A stretch of DNA of 29,328 nt from a virus. Under the pieces are notes generated by a model. It was not told where the DNA came from. It saw nothing but the letters and a program-made list of their open reading frames with translations, and did no database searches. This document shows positions 1 to 7,760 of the stretch, one piece after another. The stretch spans positions 1 to 29,328 of IMG/VR virus record IMGVR_UViG_3300042397_001345; one strand, written 5' to 3'. The stretch's first letter is position 1, and every line of letters starts with the position of its first letter. The position numbers and the translations under genes are program-made.

Positions 1-844
1 AAACGTTAACATTGACTGCTCCACCAAGCACTCGATTATAATTTTCGGTCAGCATTCCATTTGTGCCAACATTGTACAAAAACCTCAAACTATTCATAAT
101 CAAGCAGTTATTTACTGTAGTTGGAAACGAAAGACTTCCGCTGACCAGAACAAGAAAGTTTCCTTCAGGCGTTGATGATGTACAGTTTGTGACTTTTGCT
201 CCAAGGTTTGTCATAGAGCAAAACCAAGACATTCTGTAAATTAGACAGTTCCGAATAATCGTAGTGTCTGCAACATTTGAGCCAGTCAAGTCTACAGAAG
301 GGTTGCCACCTCCGCCCATAAATATACAGTTAGTGACTGAGAGGTTAAGTGCAGCCGATGTTGGTGGGGTACAAACCAATGTTCGGTTAAAGTTGCTAGT
401 AGATTCAAAAACGCATTTGTCAAAACTATTACTTGCGCCAGTCAATAGGCTTACAAGGTGGTATCCATTGGCTGATAATTGTCCCCCGTACCAGTGAATG
501 TTTGAAAACTTTAGGTTTGATTTACCTGTGCCAGACAACAAAATAGCACTGATAGATACGGCAGTTTGCGCGGCGTTAAGGTTACTGTGCCGAACCGGAG
601 CAGCAGTCATGCCGGGGAAGAATGTAGCGGTTGGGTCACCAATAATAAACGTTGACGCGCTATAGGTTCCACCGATAACTACCGATTCGATGTATGTTCC
701 CGGAGCGATGTACAGCGTGTCCCCAGATGCAATGCCTGAAGCCCCTAGTGCTTTTTGCAATGTAGCCCAAGCGGTAGACGGTGATGTTCCGGCGAGTGAA
801 TCGTTTCCGCCATCTGCCGCAAGTTTCACATAATAAGTGGCCAT
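1..844 (-). CDS. Beta-helix neck/tail appendage protein, N-terminal part (runs off left edge)
   Basis: The frame opens at ATG 844, overlapping the stop of the preceding gene (TAATG), and stays open to base 1, giving 281 codons and one leftover base. The N-terminus reads YYVKLAADGGNDSLAGTSP, then TAWATLQKAL and SGDTLYIAPGTY. This is the usual opening of right-handed parallel beta-helix proteins of the pectate-lyase/tailspike type. It is followed by short repeated strands ending in N-C or N-G turns (VTNCIF, IRNCLIY, VTNCTS, VNNCLIM), as expected for helix rungs. The likely role is a virion surface appendage, perhaps glycan-binding or glycan-cleaving; no catalytic residues could be assigned. The leftover base fits the partial codon at the right edge, so this is probably the first half of the protein at 28466-29328. 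Confidence 0.8.
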   Translation of the reverse strand, partial: MATYYVKLAADGGNDSLAGTSPSTAWATLQKALGASGIASGDTLYIAPGTYIESVVIGGTYSASTFIIGDPTATFFPGMTAAPVRHSNLNAAQTAVSISAILLSGTGKSNLKFSNIHWYGGQLSANGYHLVSLLTGASNSFDKCVFESTSNFNRTLVCTPPTSAALNLSVTNCIFMGGGGNPSVDLTGSNVADTTIIRNCLIYRMSWFCSMTNLGAKVTNCTSSTPEGNFLVLVSGSLSFPTTVNNCLIMNSLRFLYNVGTNGMLTENYNRVLGGAVNVNV

Positions 845-1071
845 TATTCCGACACTCCACTGGCAATCTGTTGAGCCATAATCACTGCGAACTGATTGAC
901 AATATCCGTCTGAAACGCTTCATCCTGCGTAACCCACCAGACATTGACAGACGTACCATCAGGCCCAAACGTGCCGAGCAGGTTGCCGGAGTAGTCGTAG
1001 ATGTCCCCATAAACACGCCAGTCTGTAGACGGTGCTGGTTCCTTTTCAATGCGGAAGTTTTGCAGATTCAT
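844..1071 (-). CDS. Small conserved neck-module protein, function unknown
   Basis: This 75-residue protein starts at ATG 1071, overlapping the upstream stop by ATGA, and its own stop overlaps the start of the beta-helix gene. The sequence is soluble, with a beta-rich first half (TDWRVYGDIYDYSGNLLGTFG, then WWVTQ) and a helical end (DIVNQFAVIMAQQI). No enzyme motif is visible. It looks like the small conserved proteins often found beside phage appendage genes, but I cannot name a family. Tight coupling on both sides suggests it is made with the appendage and may help attach or fold it (inference). Confidence 0.75.
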   Translation of the reverse strand: MNLQNFRIEKEPAPSTDWRVYGDIYDYSGNLLGTFGPDGTSVNVWWVTQDEAFQTDIVNQFAVIMAQQIASGVSE

Positions 1072-1319
1072 TTGCCCACCTTCATCGCATTGGCTTGAAC
1101 ACCCTTGAACGGCATCGTGAGGAACGCCAGCACACTACTTACCGCAGCGGAGACACCCGCCGCTACCGCCTTGCTCCCGTAGAGTGCAAGTACTGCGCCC
1201 AGCTCGCTGAGGTCGTGTGCTTGTGCAGTACGGATGCCATCACCGAATACCGAGGTAAAAGCAGCTACGAAAGCCACGATCACAACGACCACTAACCGCT
1301 TGATGCTTATTGAGTTCAT
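1068..1319 (-). CDS. Small membrane protein, holin candidate
   Basis: This 83-residue protein has two hydrophobic segments: about residues 8-25 (RLVVVVIVAFVAAFTSVFG) and about 50-70 (AVAAGVSAAVSSVLAFLTM). They are separated by a polar loop, and the tail is basic. Size and topology fit a class II holin or a small membrane-anchored structural protein. It starts at ATG 1319 with an ATGA overlap to the upstream gene and ends with an ATGA overlap to the next. The endolysin lies far away at 18893-19438, so a holin role rests on size and hydrophobicity only. An N-terminal signal anchor is an alternative reading of the first segment. Confidence 0.7.
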   Translation of the reverse strand: MNSISIKRLVVVVIVAFVAAFTSVFGDGIRTAQAHDLSELGAVLALYGSKAVAAGVSAAVSSVLAFLTMPFKGVQANAMKVGK

Positions 1320-1543
1320 CTGTTTATGACTGCCTCCAACGCGCTGACCTTGTTTTCAAGTTTACCGAGCCGTTGCTCGATGCGGCGCACTTCCTGCTGT
1401 TGTCCATCGAGAGTCGAGATGATGTGTGCCACCTGAGTCTCCAGGCGCGTCAGCCTGACCTGCAATGCCACCCAAGCAGCACCGATTGACATCGTCGTGA
1501 TAAACGCCTGTATACCGATTTGGACCCACATCTCAGGACTCAT
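1316..1543 (-). CDS. Membrane-anchored coiled-coil protein (XhlA/holin-accessory type)
   Basis: This 75-residue protein has one N-terminal membrane segment (about residues 6-28, VQIGIQAFITTMSIGAAWVAL). A long heptad-rich helix follows (LTRLETQVAHIISTL to RIEQRLGKLENKVSALEAVI). This plan is common among small phage holin-accessory or XhlA-like proteins. ATG 1543 is preceded by a G-rich stretch (GGGGTG). It is the first gene of a tightly overlapped set running into the appendage gene. Whether it acts in lysis or anchors something in the neck region is not decidable from sequence. Confidence 0.75.
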   Translation of the reverse strand: MSPEMWVQIGIQAFITTMSIGAAWVALQVRLTRLETQVAHIISTLDGQQQEVRRIEQRLGKLENKVSALEAVINR

Positions 1544-1618
1544 ACATACACCCCATCAATAACTTCACTCATATCATGGTGCGATGGAGTCGAAGCTTGC
1601 ACCACGCAGTGGATACAG

Positions 1619-1999
1619 TTAGCCGTTTGTCCTGGCGCGAAGCGCGATGGTTTGACTGACTGCGTCCGTGTGACCGTAGTCTGATCCGATGACTTCGTAG
1701 TATGGCGCTAGGTTCTGAGGATTCCCGCTTGTGTATATCCTGTCATCGGCACGAACTTCGATGTCTGGTGAGCATGTGAGCGTCCATGTGCCAGACTGTT
1801 CGATCATGCCACCGACCACGCCTTCAGTGTCGCCGGTGTTGCTTATCGTGCCACGGATCTCAGCGACCTGTATCCAGTGCTGACTGACGCCGCCGATGCC
1901 ATCTGCCGCATTGACTGTTCTCCAGATCGCGACACGGTCAGCGTACGAATACGCCTGAATCGCGTTCTTAAGCGCTGTGCTGTAAGCTGCCGGGATCAT
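1619..1999 (-). CDS. Head closure / head-tail joining protein
   Basis: This 126-residue protein begins at ATG 1999, overlapping the connector stop by ATGA. An upstream in-frame start at 2041 would overlap the connector by 46 bases and is less likely. The beta-rich core (DRVAIWRTVNAADGIGG, then WIQVAEIRGTISN, then DDRIYTSG, YYEVIGSDYGHTDAVSQTIALRA) matches the small beta-barrel head-tail joining family (SPP1 gp16 / Phage_H_T_join type). That family closes the connector after packaging and docks the tail. Its place just after the connector supports this. Confidence 0.7.
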   Translation of the reverse strand: MIPAAYSTALKNAIQAYSYADRVAIWRTVNAADGIGGVSQHWIQVAEIRGTISNTGDTEGVVGGMIEQSGTWTLTCSPDIEVRADDRIYTSGNPQNLAPYYEVIGSDYGHTDAVSQTIALRARTNG

Positions 2000-2484
2000 A
2001 CGAACACCATCGGTGAGAATCGCTTCGCCTGGTCGAGACAATGCTCTCGGAGCACGGCCATTTTCGCATCGACCTGGCCGTCCTTCACATCGATGAGGTG
2101 CGTGATGCTGGACGCTTTGCGAATCCAGCCCTGTCGCGCAGCTGTGCGGATGTCATAGCGTTCATTGTTGGCGGGACCGATGTCCTGCCATAAGAGGTCA
2201 CCACTACCGTCATTGACGGAATAGCCAAGTGTCCTGGTCCACTGCGGAAACTGTGGCTCAGTGGCGCTCGATGTCCCTGCGATAACGCACTGGTAGAGTC
2301 TGCCATTCGCGACAGTCGGGATGATGATGTCCCCGACCACGAAGGCTGTGGATGCAGACCAGACAGCCCAGCGAGCGTGATCGTCCACGAGCTGCTGTAG
2401 TGCAGTCGAATCCAAGAACGGGTATTGATCGGATGCGACCATCCAAGCGAGACGGTCGAGTGCTTCTGTCCGAGTGAGTGGCAT
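1996..2484 (-). CDS. Head-tail connector (adaptor) protein with inserted carbohydrate-binding-like module
   Basis: This 162-residue protein starts at ATG 2484 with an AGGATG site upstream. The N-terminal helices (RTEALDRLAWMVASDQYPFLD and LQQLVDDHARW) and the C-terminal helical part (YDIRTAARQGWIRKASSITHLIDV to EHCLDQAKRF) look like gp6/gp15-type connectors that ring the portal. Between them, about residues 39-105, lies a module reading WSASTAFVVGD, NGRLYQCVIAGTSSATEPQFP and VNDGSGDLLWQ. It resembles the small CBM5/12-like domains that decorate many virion proteins. It is first after the capsid-gene terminator. Confidence 0.75.
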   Translation of the reverse strand: MPLTRTEALDRLAWMVASDQYPFLDSTALQQLVDDHARWAVWSASTAFVVGDIIIPTVANGRLYQCVIAGTSSATEPQFPQWTRTLGYSVNDGSGDLLWQDIGPANNERYDIRTAARQGWIRKASSITHLIDVKDGQVDAKMAVLREHCLDQAKRFSPMVFV

Positions 2485-2496
2485 GGTTTACATCCT

Positions 2497-2529
2497 AAAA
2501 ACAAAAAGGGAACGGGATAACCCGCTCCC
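2497..2529 (-). terminator. Intrinsic terminator after the capsid gene
   Basis: On the minus strand a 9-bp stem (GGGAGCGGG / CCCGTTCCC, one G-U pair, TTAT loop) is followed directly by TTTTTGTTTTT. It lies 24 bases past the capsid stop and 13 bases before the connector start. It would cut or reduce transcription from the capsid gene into the connector and neck genes. A partial terminator that keeps capsid mRNA above connector mRNA is a reasonable inference. Confidence 0.88.
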
Positions 2530-2552
2530 CTTGACTGCGAAGGTGCTACAGA

Positions 2553-3848
2553 CTAGCTGGCGCTGGCCTGAAGAACGATGAGCGAACCAGGAACCTGTGA
2601 TGCGACAGTCGCATTGACGTTTCCGATGTCGAAGGCGTTGAAGGCATAGCGCTCGGTTGCCTTGAACGTAAGCGCATCCTCGATGAACTTGACCTGGTCA
2701 GAGACCTCGACCGATACGCCACGACGATCACCGAAAGCGACACCCTTGGAGAGGTCTCCGAGGACTGCGAGGTCGACGCTTGCTCCGGTAGCAGATGGCA
2801 TGTTCTGAACGAACGAAATCGGAATACCGAAGAGTGTTGGTTCAGGACCGTACGCGTTCTGGATGTCCATAATGGAGTTTCCAGAGAGTGCGATGAGCTT
2901 GTCGGCGCATCCGTTGTAGAACACGGACTTATGCATGAACCAGCGAGGATTCGTGGCATATGGCTGAAGCTTCGAGACCATCGACTGCCAGTTTGCGAGC
3001 GTCAAGCTCGAAAGTGCGGACGATGAACCAGAAGCACCAACGACCATCGATGCGATGTTCGCGTATGTTGCAGACAGTGCCTTGATCTTTGGCATGATTC
3101 CAGTGATGGAACCATAGGTGCTCGTGCCATCGCCCTGGAATGCAGCTGCATCCTCAGCAAGTGCGAGACCGTATGCGAAGTCCTGCGCCAGCATCGCACC
3201 AAAGTCGATGACCGTGTCTTCGTTCAACTCTTTGGAGACGATGGTCAAGATTGCGAGTTTCTTCGCCGCCAGCTGTACTTGGCTGAAGGTGACGTCACTG
3301 GCGGTGATGGCCGTTGCTTCACCAGGATAATAAGTCGTGGTGCTGGTCGATGCATTTGGCACGTTGAGTGTGTCAGATGTCATCGGATAGATGCGGCTGT
3401 ACTTGCGAGCGATTCCGTATTCGTTACGAAGCCAGATCAGACTGGACGAAACGATTTCAGGGACGGTGTATCCACCGGCACTGTCTGTGCCTTCAGTCTG
3501 CGACTTGACGCCATGCTCGTTGCACCACTTGGCTGCGGAAGCATTGCCGAGGACCGTACCACGGACCCACTGTCCGAATGCATAGGCCTTGAAGTTTGCT
3601 TCGTCACGGGTTCCAGGGAATGGATTCCGAGTGCATCCGCCAGACTTCCATGGCTCAGACTTTGGCGCTTCGGATGCGACAGGAGCAGGAACGTTGCCGA
3701 ACTCCTTGAGCATGTCGATGCGCTCAGAGAGAGACTTTGCGGATGCGTGGAGGCGATTCGCTTCGGACATGTCGCCGCCGTTGATGAGGACTTCTTTAGC
3801 AGCTGCGATAGTAGACTGTCGCTGTGCTTCGAGTTGTTCAATGTTCAT
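2553..3848 (-). CDS. Major capsid protein, HK97 fold
   Basis: This 431-residue protein starts at ATG 3848, overlapping the protease stop (TAATG). The first ~65 residues are charged and helical (a delta-domain-like scaffold, NIEQLEAQRQS to SERIDMLKEF). They are followed by a linker and then the shell domain. Typical HK97-fold stretches are visible: GGYTVPEIVSSSLIWL, YYPGEATAITASDVTFSQVQLAAKKLA, the spine-helix region ELNEDTVIDFGAMLAQDFAYGLALAEDAAAFQGDG, and the A-domain end DRRGVSVEVSDQVKFIEDALTFKATERYAFN. The N-terminal delta domain is expected to be removed by the upstream protease, although the cleavage site cannot be fixed here. A strong terminator follows the gene. Confidence 0.95.
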   Translation of the reverse strand: MNIEQLEAQRQSTIAAAKEVLINGGDMSEANRLHASAKSLSERIDMLKEFGNVPAPVASEAPKSEPWKSGGCTRNPFPGTRDEANFKAYAFGQWVRGTVLGNASAAKWCNEHGVKSQTEGTDSAGGYTVPEIVSSSLIWLRNEYGIARKYSRIYPMTSDTLNVPNASTSTTTYYPGEATAITASDVTFSQVQLAAKKLAILTIVSKELNEDTVIDFGAMLAQDFAYGLALAEDAAAFQGDGTSTYGSITGIMPKIKALSATYANIASMVVGASGSSSALSSLTLANWQSMVSKLQPYATNPRWFMHKSVFYNGCADKLIALSGNSIMDIQNAYGPEPTLFGIPISFVQNMPSATGASVDLAVLGDLSKGVAFGDRRGVSVEVSDQVKFIEDALTFKATERYAFNAFDIGNVNATVASQVPGSLIVLQASAS

Positions 3849-4828
3849 TAGGATAACTCCAGGATCATGAGCTGGCGGAGGAGAGCGTTCTTCGCTTCGT
3901 CCACTTCGCTCGATTGGTCGACGATGGTTACATCTTCGCTCGACGCTTCATCCCGAAGCTCGTTCCAGATGGTTTTTGCGAATCTTGTCGACTCGCTACG
4001 TGAGAGACGAACTGCATCCCGCAGACGTCGCTCCACTTCTCGGATGGATGTTGGACGCTCGAGCATAGCTTTAAGGCTTTGTGCTTCCGCTGCCGGATCC
4101 TTTACTTTGCTGTTCAGTTCCTTGGCACGAACTGCGAATGCATCGATGATGGCATCCACATGTCCACTGCCGAGTCCACTGTCATATGCAGCTGTAACAC
4201 CTGCACAGAGACGCTCGTAGAGCGCCTCGAGTCCTTCATGGACCATTTCCTTGTCAAGGTCGCCGTAGACATTCTCGACGAATGTCGCCACGTCTTCACC
4301 AGGTGCGACTGGAATCATCATCTCTTCTTCCATGCCATCCTCCATGTCGCCATACATGTCTTTTAGACTTTTGACCATGTTCATCGGTTCAGCAGGCGTC
4401 GGTGTGAGCGAAGCTTCACCGATCGGCCAGCGTGTGATCTCGTATCGACCATCAGACATCTTCTTGCGCTCGACCATGTGACCTGTGGCGCCGGACGAAT
4501 ATCCGAGCTTGCCAGACTTCGCGAGTTCCTGAATCATCTTCTGATACTGATCAGCCATCTCCACCTGGCTCTCATACCAGAGACCCTTGTCGTCCATGGT
4601 GATGAAGCCGGTTCCGATGCGTGACTTCCCGACCTGTTTGTCCTGGCCGTGATGGTAATACAGGTTCATCGGCACACGCTCGCCAGACTTCATCGGTCGA
4701 CCGAAGTCAGTCGCCGCTGTGAAGTAGTCGCCCTCGAGGTCGGCGCCGCCGAAGCGCACCAGGTAACCACGCACACGACCGTTATCATCTGCTTTGATTG
4801 CATCACCGAAGGATACCAAAGTCTGCAT
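3848..4828 (-). CDS. Prohead maturation protease (HK97 type) with long C-terminal region
   Basis: This 326-residue protein is read from ATG 4828. ATG 4831 is directly adjacent and in frame, but AAGGAG is then only 2 bases away, so 4828 fits the ribosome site better. The protease domain occupies about residues 1-150. It has GYLVRFGGADLEGDYFT, the catalytic His region NLYYHHGQDK (H59/H60) and the Ser region LGYSSGATGHM (S111/S112), in the order seen in HK97 prohead proteases. A Met/Glu-rich stretch follows (MEDGMEEEMM) and then a long helical C-terminal part that may act in scaffolding (inference). It lies between MuF and capsid genes, overlapping both. Confidence 0.9.
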   Translation of the reverse strand: MQTLVSFGDAIKADDNGRVRGYLVRFGGADLEGDYFTAATDFGRPMKSGERVPMNLYYHHGQDKQVGKSRIGTGFITMDDKGLWYESQVEMADQYQKMIQELAKSGKLGYSSGATGHMVERKKMSDGRYEITRWPIGEASLTPTPAEPMNMVKSLKDMYGDMEDGMEEEMMIPVAPGEDVATFVENVYGDLDKEMVHEGLEALYERLCAGVTAAYDSGLGSGHVDAIIDAFAVRAKELNSKVKDPAAEAQSLKAMLERPTSIREVERRLRDAVRLSRSESTRFAKTIWNELRDEASSEDVTIVDQSSEVDEAKNALLRQLMILELS

Positions 4829-5853
4829 CATAACTCCTTGACCGGCACGACCACGGCCTGTGGTCCCCACTCATTATTCGGCACCACTTTGCCAAATGCA
4901 CTGAGAGGTGTGCCTGTCTCCCACAAACGATACCGCGAAGGCCCTAAGACCTGCCGACGCTCCGCTTCACTCAACATCCTGAACTGCTCTTCCTTGTCCG
5001 GCATCTCTTCCGGTTCATCGAAACTGCCTGGCGGCAGTCCTGCGAGTTCAGCGTATGTCGGGCAGATTGGAATGACAGTACATCTACAGTTTGGATGCGA
5101 AGGTACAACATCTGCAACAGGATTCGGATCGCCGTGCAGTGACCAGCACACAGGACAGACATTGACGTCACCCGCTGAGATGCGACGCCAGCCACGCACA
5201 ATGCTCAGGTTCGCCTCGAAGGTCTGTCGCTGTGCTTCTCTGTTGGCACGAATCATCTCTGTTCGTGCGATGGTAGCAGCTCGTGAAGGAGCGAGAGTTT
5301 CGTACGTCCTCGACATCCTTCGTGCGACCTGGAGCGGATTGAGACCCTGCGCGATGCCGATCGTGACGTGATCGAGCGCGAAAGGTCCTATCGCTTCGAA
5401 CAGCAGACCGAGCGGTGAGCCGTCAGCCGCGAAGCCGACGACGTTGGTTATCGCTTCGACAGGGAGCCGATTCCACATCAGATCAGCGGTGAGCGACACC
5501 GACGAAGGAACACCCGCGACTGCTCGCACGAGATCCTCCTGAATGTCCAGCGACAGCTGTATGGCGCGTCGTTGTCCGTTCGTGGCGATGTCGGTCGCCT
5601 GTGGCGCAAAGAGTGCGACCTGTTCGGCCATCTGCACATTGAGCGCCTCGAGGCGGAGCATGTACTCCGAGAGACCACTGATGTCCTCACCTGCTGCCTG
5701 TGCTTCCTCGATGGCGGCTGTCACTGCTTCGAGGCGCTTTAGATTGTCAGCCTGGAGCACACCGTACGTCCTGCTCATCTCAGATAGAGCAGCGTTCTCA
5801 CGGTATCGAAGTTTATTCCGATACGACTCGTTGACTTGATAGATATCAGGCAT
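4828..5853 (-). CDS. MuF-like minor head protein
   Basis: This 341-residue protein starts at ATG 5853, overlapping the portal stop by 8 bases. The helical N-terminal two thirds end in the MuF signature RAATIARTEMIRANREAQRQTFE. It is followed by the Cys/His cluster VCPVCWSLHG and PSHPNCRCTVIPI (about residues 232-266), which is typical of Phage_Mu_F minor head proteins. The last ~70 residues (EAERRQVLGPSRYRLWETGTP and NNEWGP) form a conserved-looking tail; no toxin domain is recognisable. MuF proteins bind the portal inside the prohead and some are ejected with DNA. The position directly after portal and before protease is canonical. Confidence 0.9.
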   Translation of the reverse strand: MPDIYQVNESYRNKLRYRENAALSEMSRTYGVLQADNLKRLEAVTAAIEEAQAAGEDISGLSEYMLRLEALNVQMAEQVALFAPQATDIATNGQRRAIQLSLDIQEDLVRAVAGVPSSVSLTADLMWNRLPVEAITNVVGFAADGSPLGLLFEAIGPFALDHVTIGIAQGLNPLQVARRMSRTYETLAPSRAATIARTEMIRANREAQRQTFEANLSIVRGWRRISAGDVNVCPVCWSLHGDPNPVADVVPSHPNCRCTVIPICPTYAELAGLPPGSFDEPEEMPDKEEQFRMLSEAERRQVLGPSRYRLWETGTPLSAFGKVVPNNEWGPQAVVVPVKEL

Positions 5854-7735
5854 CGGTGTCAGTCAACTCGTATCCGTAGTATGGATGGTACGACTTCCCG
5901 TTTTCCTTCGGCGCCATCTTTTTGAGGATCTCTTTGCGCGCAGCTGTAGCCCAGCGATATCCAGCATCGCCACCCCATGCAGCCCATGCCACGCGACCAG
6001 CGGACGGATAACCATCCTCACCTGGTCGGAAACCTTCGGCCTGCTTGTCTACTTCGTGACGTCGAAAGAAACTGTACATGCGAAGGACAGTCGACTCACT
6101 GAGCTTCTCGCCATTGATGATCTGGTTCGCCCTGGCCCATGCGACAGCGGTTCCGCCATCACGACCAGCATCACGCCATTCGATGGCGCGCTGTGCTTCC
6201 TCCTTCATTTCTTTGGAGGGAAAGAACTTCAGTCCTGACTCAGATGCATCGTCGAATGCCTTCGTCTCTTCCTGGCGCACTGTGACAGGCAACAGGCCGA
6301 GGTGCTGGATAGAGTTCAGACCGACAGCCTGGAGTGCCGCTTCTGGTTCAAAACCAGCACGAATCAAAGCACCAGCAGCGCCGACCAGCTTCGCAGTTTC
6401 ATCGGCAGTTCGAGCTGTCGAGACTGGCGCTGCATCCGGAAGCAGAAGTTCCTGCGCGCCGATCTGGACAGGGACCGCTGTCGGATGGTAATAACCTTCG
6501 TCATCATCCGAAGGCGTCACACCAGCGACACGCTTGGCTGTTGCAAGGTCCACGATGCCACTCTTGTATAGTCGCTCCGCTCTCTCTGCGTCCTCATTGA
6601 GGTCAGCCTGAAGTGACGGAACATTCGCCACATCGAACTCGAGGTAATCGCCTGGTTGCGTTTCTTCGTAGTCTGGGAGCAGCGCGATGGTCAGCGCTTC
6701 GGACATCTGGCGCATCAACGGGATCATGCCATCAGTCCAAGCAGATCGCGTTGCTTGCTCGAGGTTGGAGTATGTTGCGCGCTCGAGGCCGCTACCGAGT
6801 TGAAGGACCAGCGGATTGAGACCGAGAGCTGCACACACGCGCTCCTCCGGTTTGCGTCGGATCTCATCGAAGGCCATCTCACTTGGTTTGTGGCTGACCT
6901 GCTCGACCTTGAATGGTCCAGTCATCACCAACACGCTGCCGGCATTGTCGCCTGTAAAGTCCTGCTGTAGTTTTCGCTTCGTCTGACGTGCATCGTCTTC
7001 GCTGAGGTCTTCGACGCCGCCCTTGTAGTCTGGTCCGACCATGATGCTTGGCATGCCGCCATTCCGGACCATCCCGAATGCAGCTGATGCAGCGACGTTG
7101 TCGGTGGCGATCTCACGAAGCACGGACGTGACAGGAGAGCGCCCGAAGCGACTATCCTGCGGATCTCGACCATAGCGGATGTGAATCAAGTCCTCGAGCG
7201 CGATGTCGTACGAAGTGCCATCGACGGTGTACTGGTACTTAATGAGCGGATTGACCTTGTTACCCACAGGTCTCATCATGTCAGCCGCTAGGTATTGCAA
7301 ACCAACGACACGACCAGACACGCGGACCTTGCGGAAGTACGCGTTTCCGAGCAGCTGGTAGTCTGGAAGAATCCACGACCACACGAGCGAAGGCGGAACG
7401 TTCGGTGTTGGCTGCGCGAGCAACTGCAAGATCGGATGATCTGCGACTGTCTCGACCTGTCCATCTGGCATCGGTCGACGAACGACAGGGACACCCTGGC
7501 TCCAGTTTCGAATGTACCAGTCCATACCGATCGCGACGATCGAGTTCAGCATCAGGTCGCCAGCCTGTGAGCGCCAGTTAAAACTCGAGCCTGGAAGGTT
7601 ACGTGTCAGCAGGGACCAAAAGTCGCCGTTCCCAGTGCCAGTGAAATAGGACGTCTGTCGCTGAATCAGCGGCGGCGGAAGCAGCGCGGACGGTGATGCG
7701 GTTGCTTTTCCGAGAAGTTTGTCAAAGAGTCCCAT
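5846..7735 (-). CDS. Portal protein with C-terminal extra domain
   Basis: This 629-residue protein starts at ATG 7735, 25 bases after TerL. Residues ~40-430 carry the HK97-type portal pattern: DLMLNSIVAIGMDWYIRNW, PILQLLAQPTPNVP, YQLLGNAYFRKVR, LIHIRYGRDPQDSRFGRSPV, GMVRNGGMPS and the stem region ERVCAALGLNPLVLQLGSG. The family usually needs ~400-500 residues, and the surplus is a distinct domain at about residues 505-605. It has FPSKEMKEEAQRAIEWRDAG, GGTAVAWARANQIING, RMYSFFRRHEVDK, FRPGEDGYPSAGRVAWAAWGG and DAGYRWA. This recurring phage domain is found elsewhere as part of head or protease proteins; its function is unknown to me. Confidence 0.92.
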   Translation of the reverse strand: MGLFDKLLGKATASPSALLPPPLIQRQTSYFTGTGNGDFWSLLTRNLPGSSFNWRSQAGDLMLNSIVAIGMDWYIRNWSQGVPVVRRPMPDGQVETVADHPILQLLAQPTPNVPPSLVWSWILPDYQLLGNAYFRKVRVSGRVVGLQYLAADMMRPVGNKVNPLIKYQYTVDGTSYDIALEDLIHIRYGRDPQDSRFGRSPVTSVLREIATDNVAASAAFGMVRNGGMPSIMVGPDYKGGVEDLSEDDARQTKRKLQQDFTGDNAGSVLVMTGPFKVEQVSHKPSEMAFDEIRRKPEERVCAALGLNPLVLQLGSGLERATYSNLEQATRSAWTDGMIPLMRQMSEALTIALLPDYEETQPGDYLEFDVANVPSLQADLNEDAERAERLYKSGIVDLATAKRVAGVTPSDDDEGYYHPTAVPVQIGAQELLLPDAAPVSTARTADETAKLVGAAGALIRAGFEPEAALQAVGLNSIQHLGLLPVTVRQEETKAFDDASESGLKFFPSKEMKEEAQRAIEWRDAGRDGGTAVAWARANQIINGEKLSESTVLRMYSFFRRHEVDKQAEGFRPGEDGYPSAGRVAWAAWGGDAGYRWATAARKEILKKMAPKENGKSYHPYYGYELTDTDA

Positions 7736-7760
7736 ATGACTATTGTGTTCCTATCATGTG

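Noticed and set aside
264-497. Plus-strand frame of 77 codons near the left edge
   Set aside because: It is antisense to the beta-helix gene, whose minus-strand frame carries recognisable repeat rungs throughout.
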